This document shows, one piece after another, positions 7,921 to 7,929 of a DNA stretch of 7,929 nucleotides. Source of the stretch: an uncultured Sutterella sp. (GTDB lineage: Bacteria; Pseudomonadota; Gammaproteobacteria; Burkholderiales; Burkholderiaceae_F); contig UQTE01000035.1 in assembly GCA_900543805.1 (NCBI GenBank), positions 1-7,929 on the forward strand, read 5' to 3'. Both the position numbers and the translations under genes were made by a program. The notes beneath the pieces are model-generated. The model was given only the letters and a program-made list of their open reading frames with translations, searched no databases and had not been told where the DNA came from. Position 1 is the first letter of the stretch. Every line of letters begins with the position of its first letter.

Positions 7921-7929
7921 CAAATCTTA

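Overview
The window looks like chromosomal housekeeping DNA from a GC-rich betaproteobacterium, most likely Burkholderiales. A gut member of the Sutterellaceae is plausible, but that family call is inference. The evidence is the strong bias to C/G at third codon positions, a GuaA with an LSGSH-type segment as I recall it from Burkholderiales, and an IMP dehydrogenase of exactly 488 residues. Four genes are well supported, all on the + strand: two tandem paralogous long-chain acyl-CoA synthetases (431-2278 and 2393-4234), guaB (4619-6085) and guaA (6294-7859).

Layout. Positions 1 to about 176 hold no convincing gene but are unusually rich in nested inverted repeats. They may be the edge of a mobile element or a structured RNA. 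An AT-rich stretch follows, with a probable -10 box (364-369) ahead of the first synthetase. A strong intrinsic terminator (2294-2332) separates the two synthetases, and a promoter for the second starts inside its T tract. A second perfect terminator (4255-4286) closes that pair. The 330-base gap before guaB holds an A/T-rich UP-like element, a -10 box, and a leader that folds into a long rod-shaped hairpin followed by a terminator-like hairpin. A 7-bp alternative pairing overlaps both, which is the geometry of an OFF-type attenuator or riboswitch. A UUCG-capped terminator follows guaB, and guaA has its own extended -10 promoter and a leader with a smaller terminator-like hairpin. The last bases of guaA resemble a known integrase attachment site, and an isolated imperfect palindrome lies just beyond, at the window edge.

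Function. GuaB (IMP to XMP) and GuaA (XMP to GMP) form the guanine branch of purine synthesis. Here they appear to be separately transcribed units, each with a structured leader, rather than one guaBA operon. The acyl-CoA synthetases would activate fatty acids with ATP and CoA. Their link to the gua genes appears to be only positional.

The best candidate for something undescribed is the guaB leader (4395-4535). No ligand, homolog or Rfam family could be checked here.
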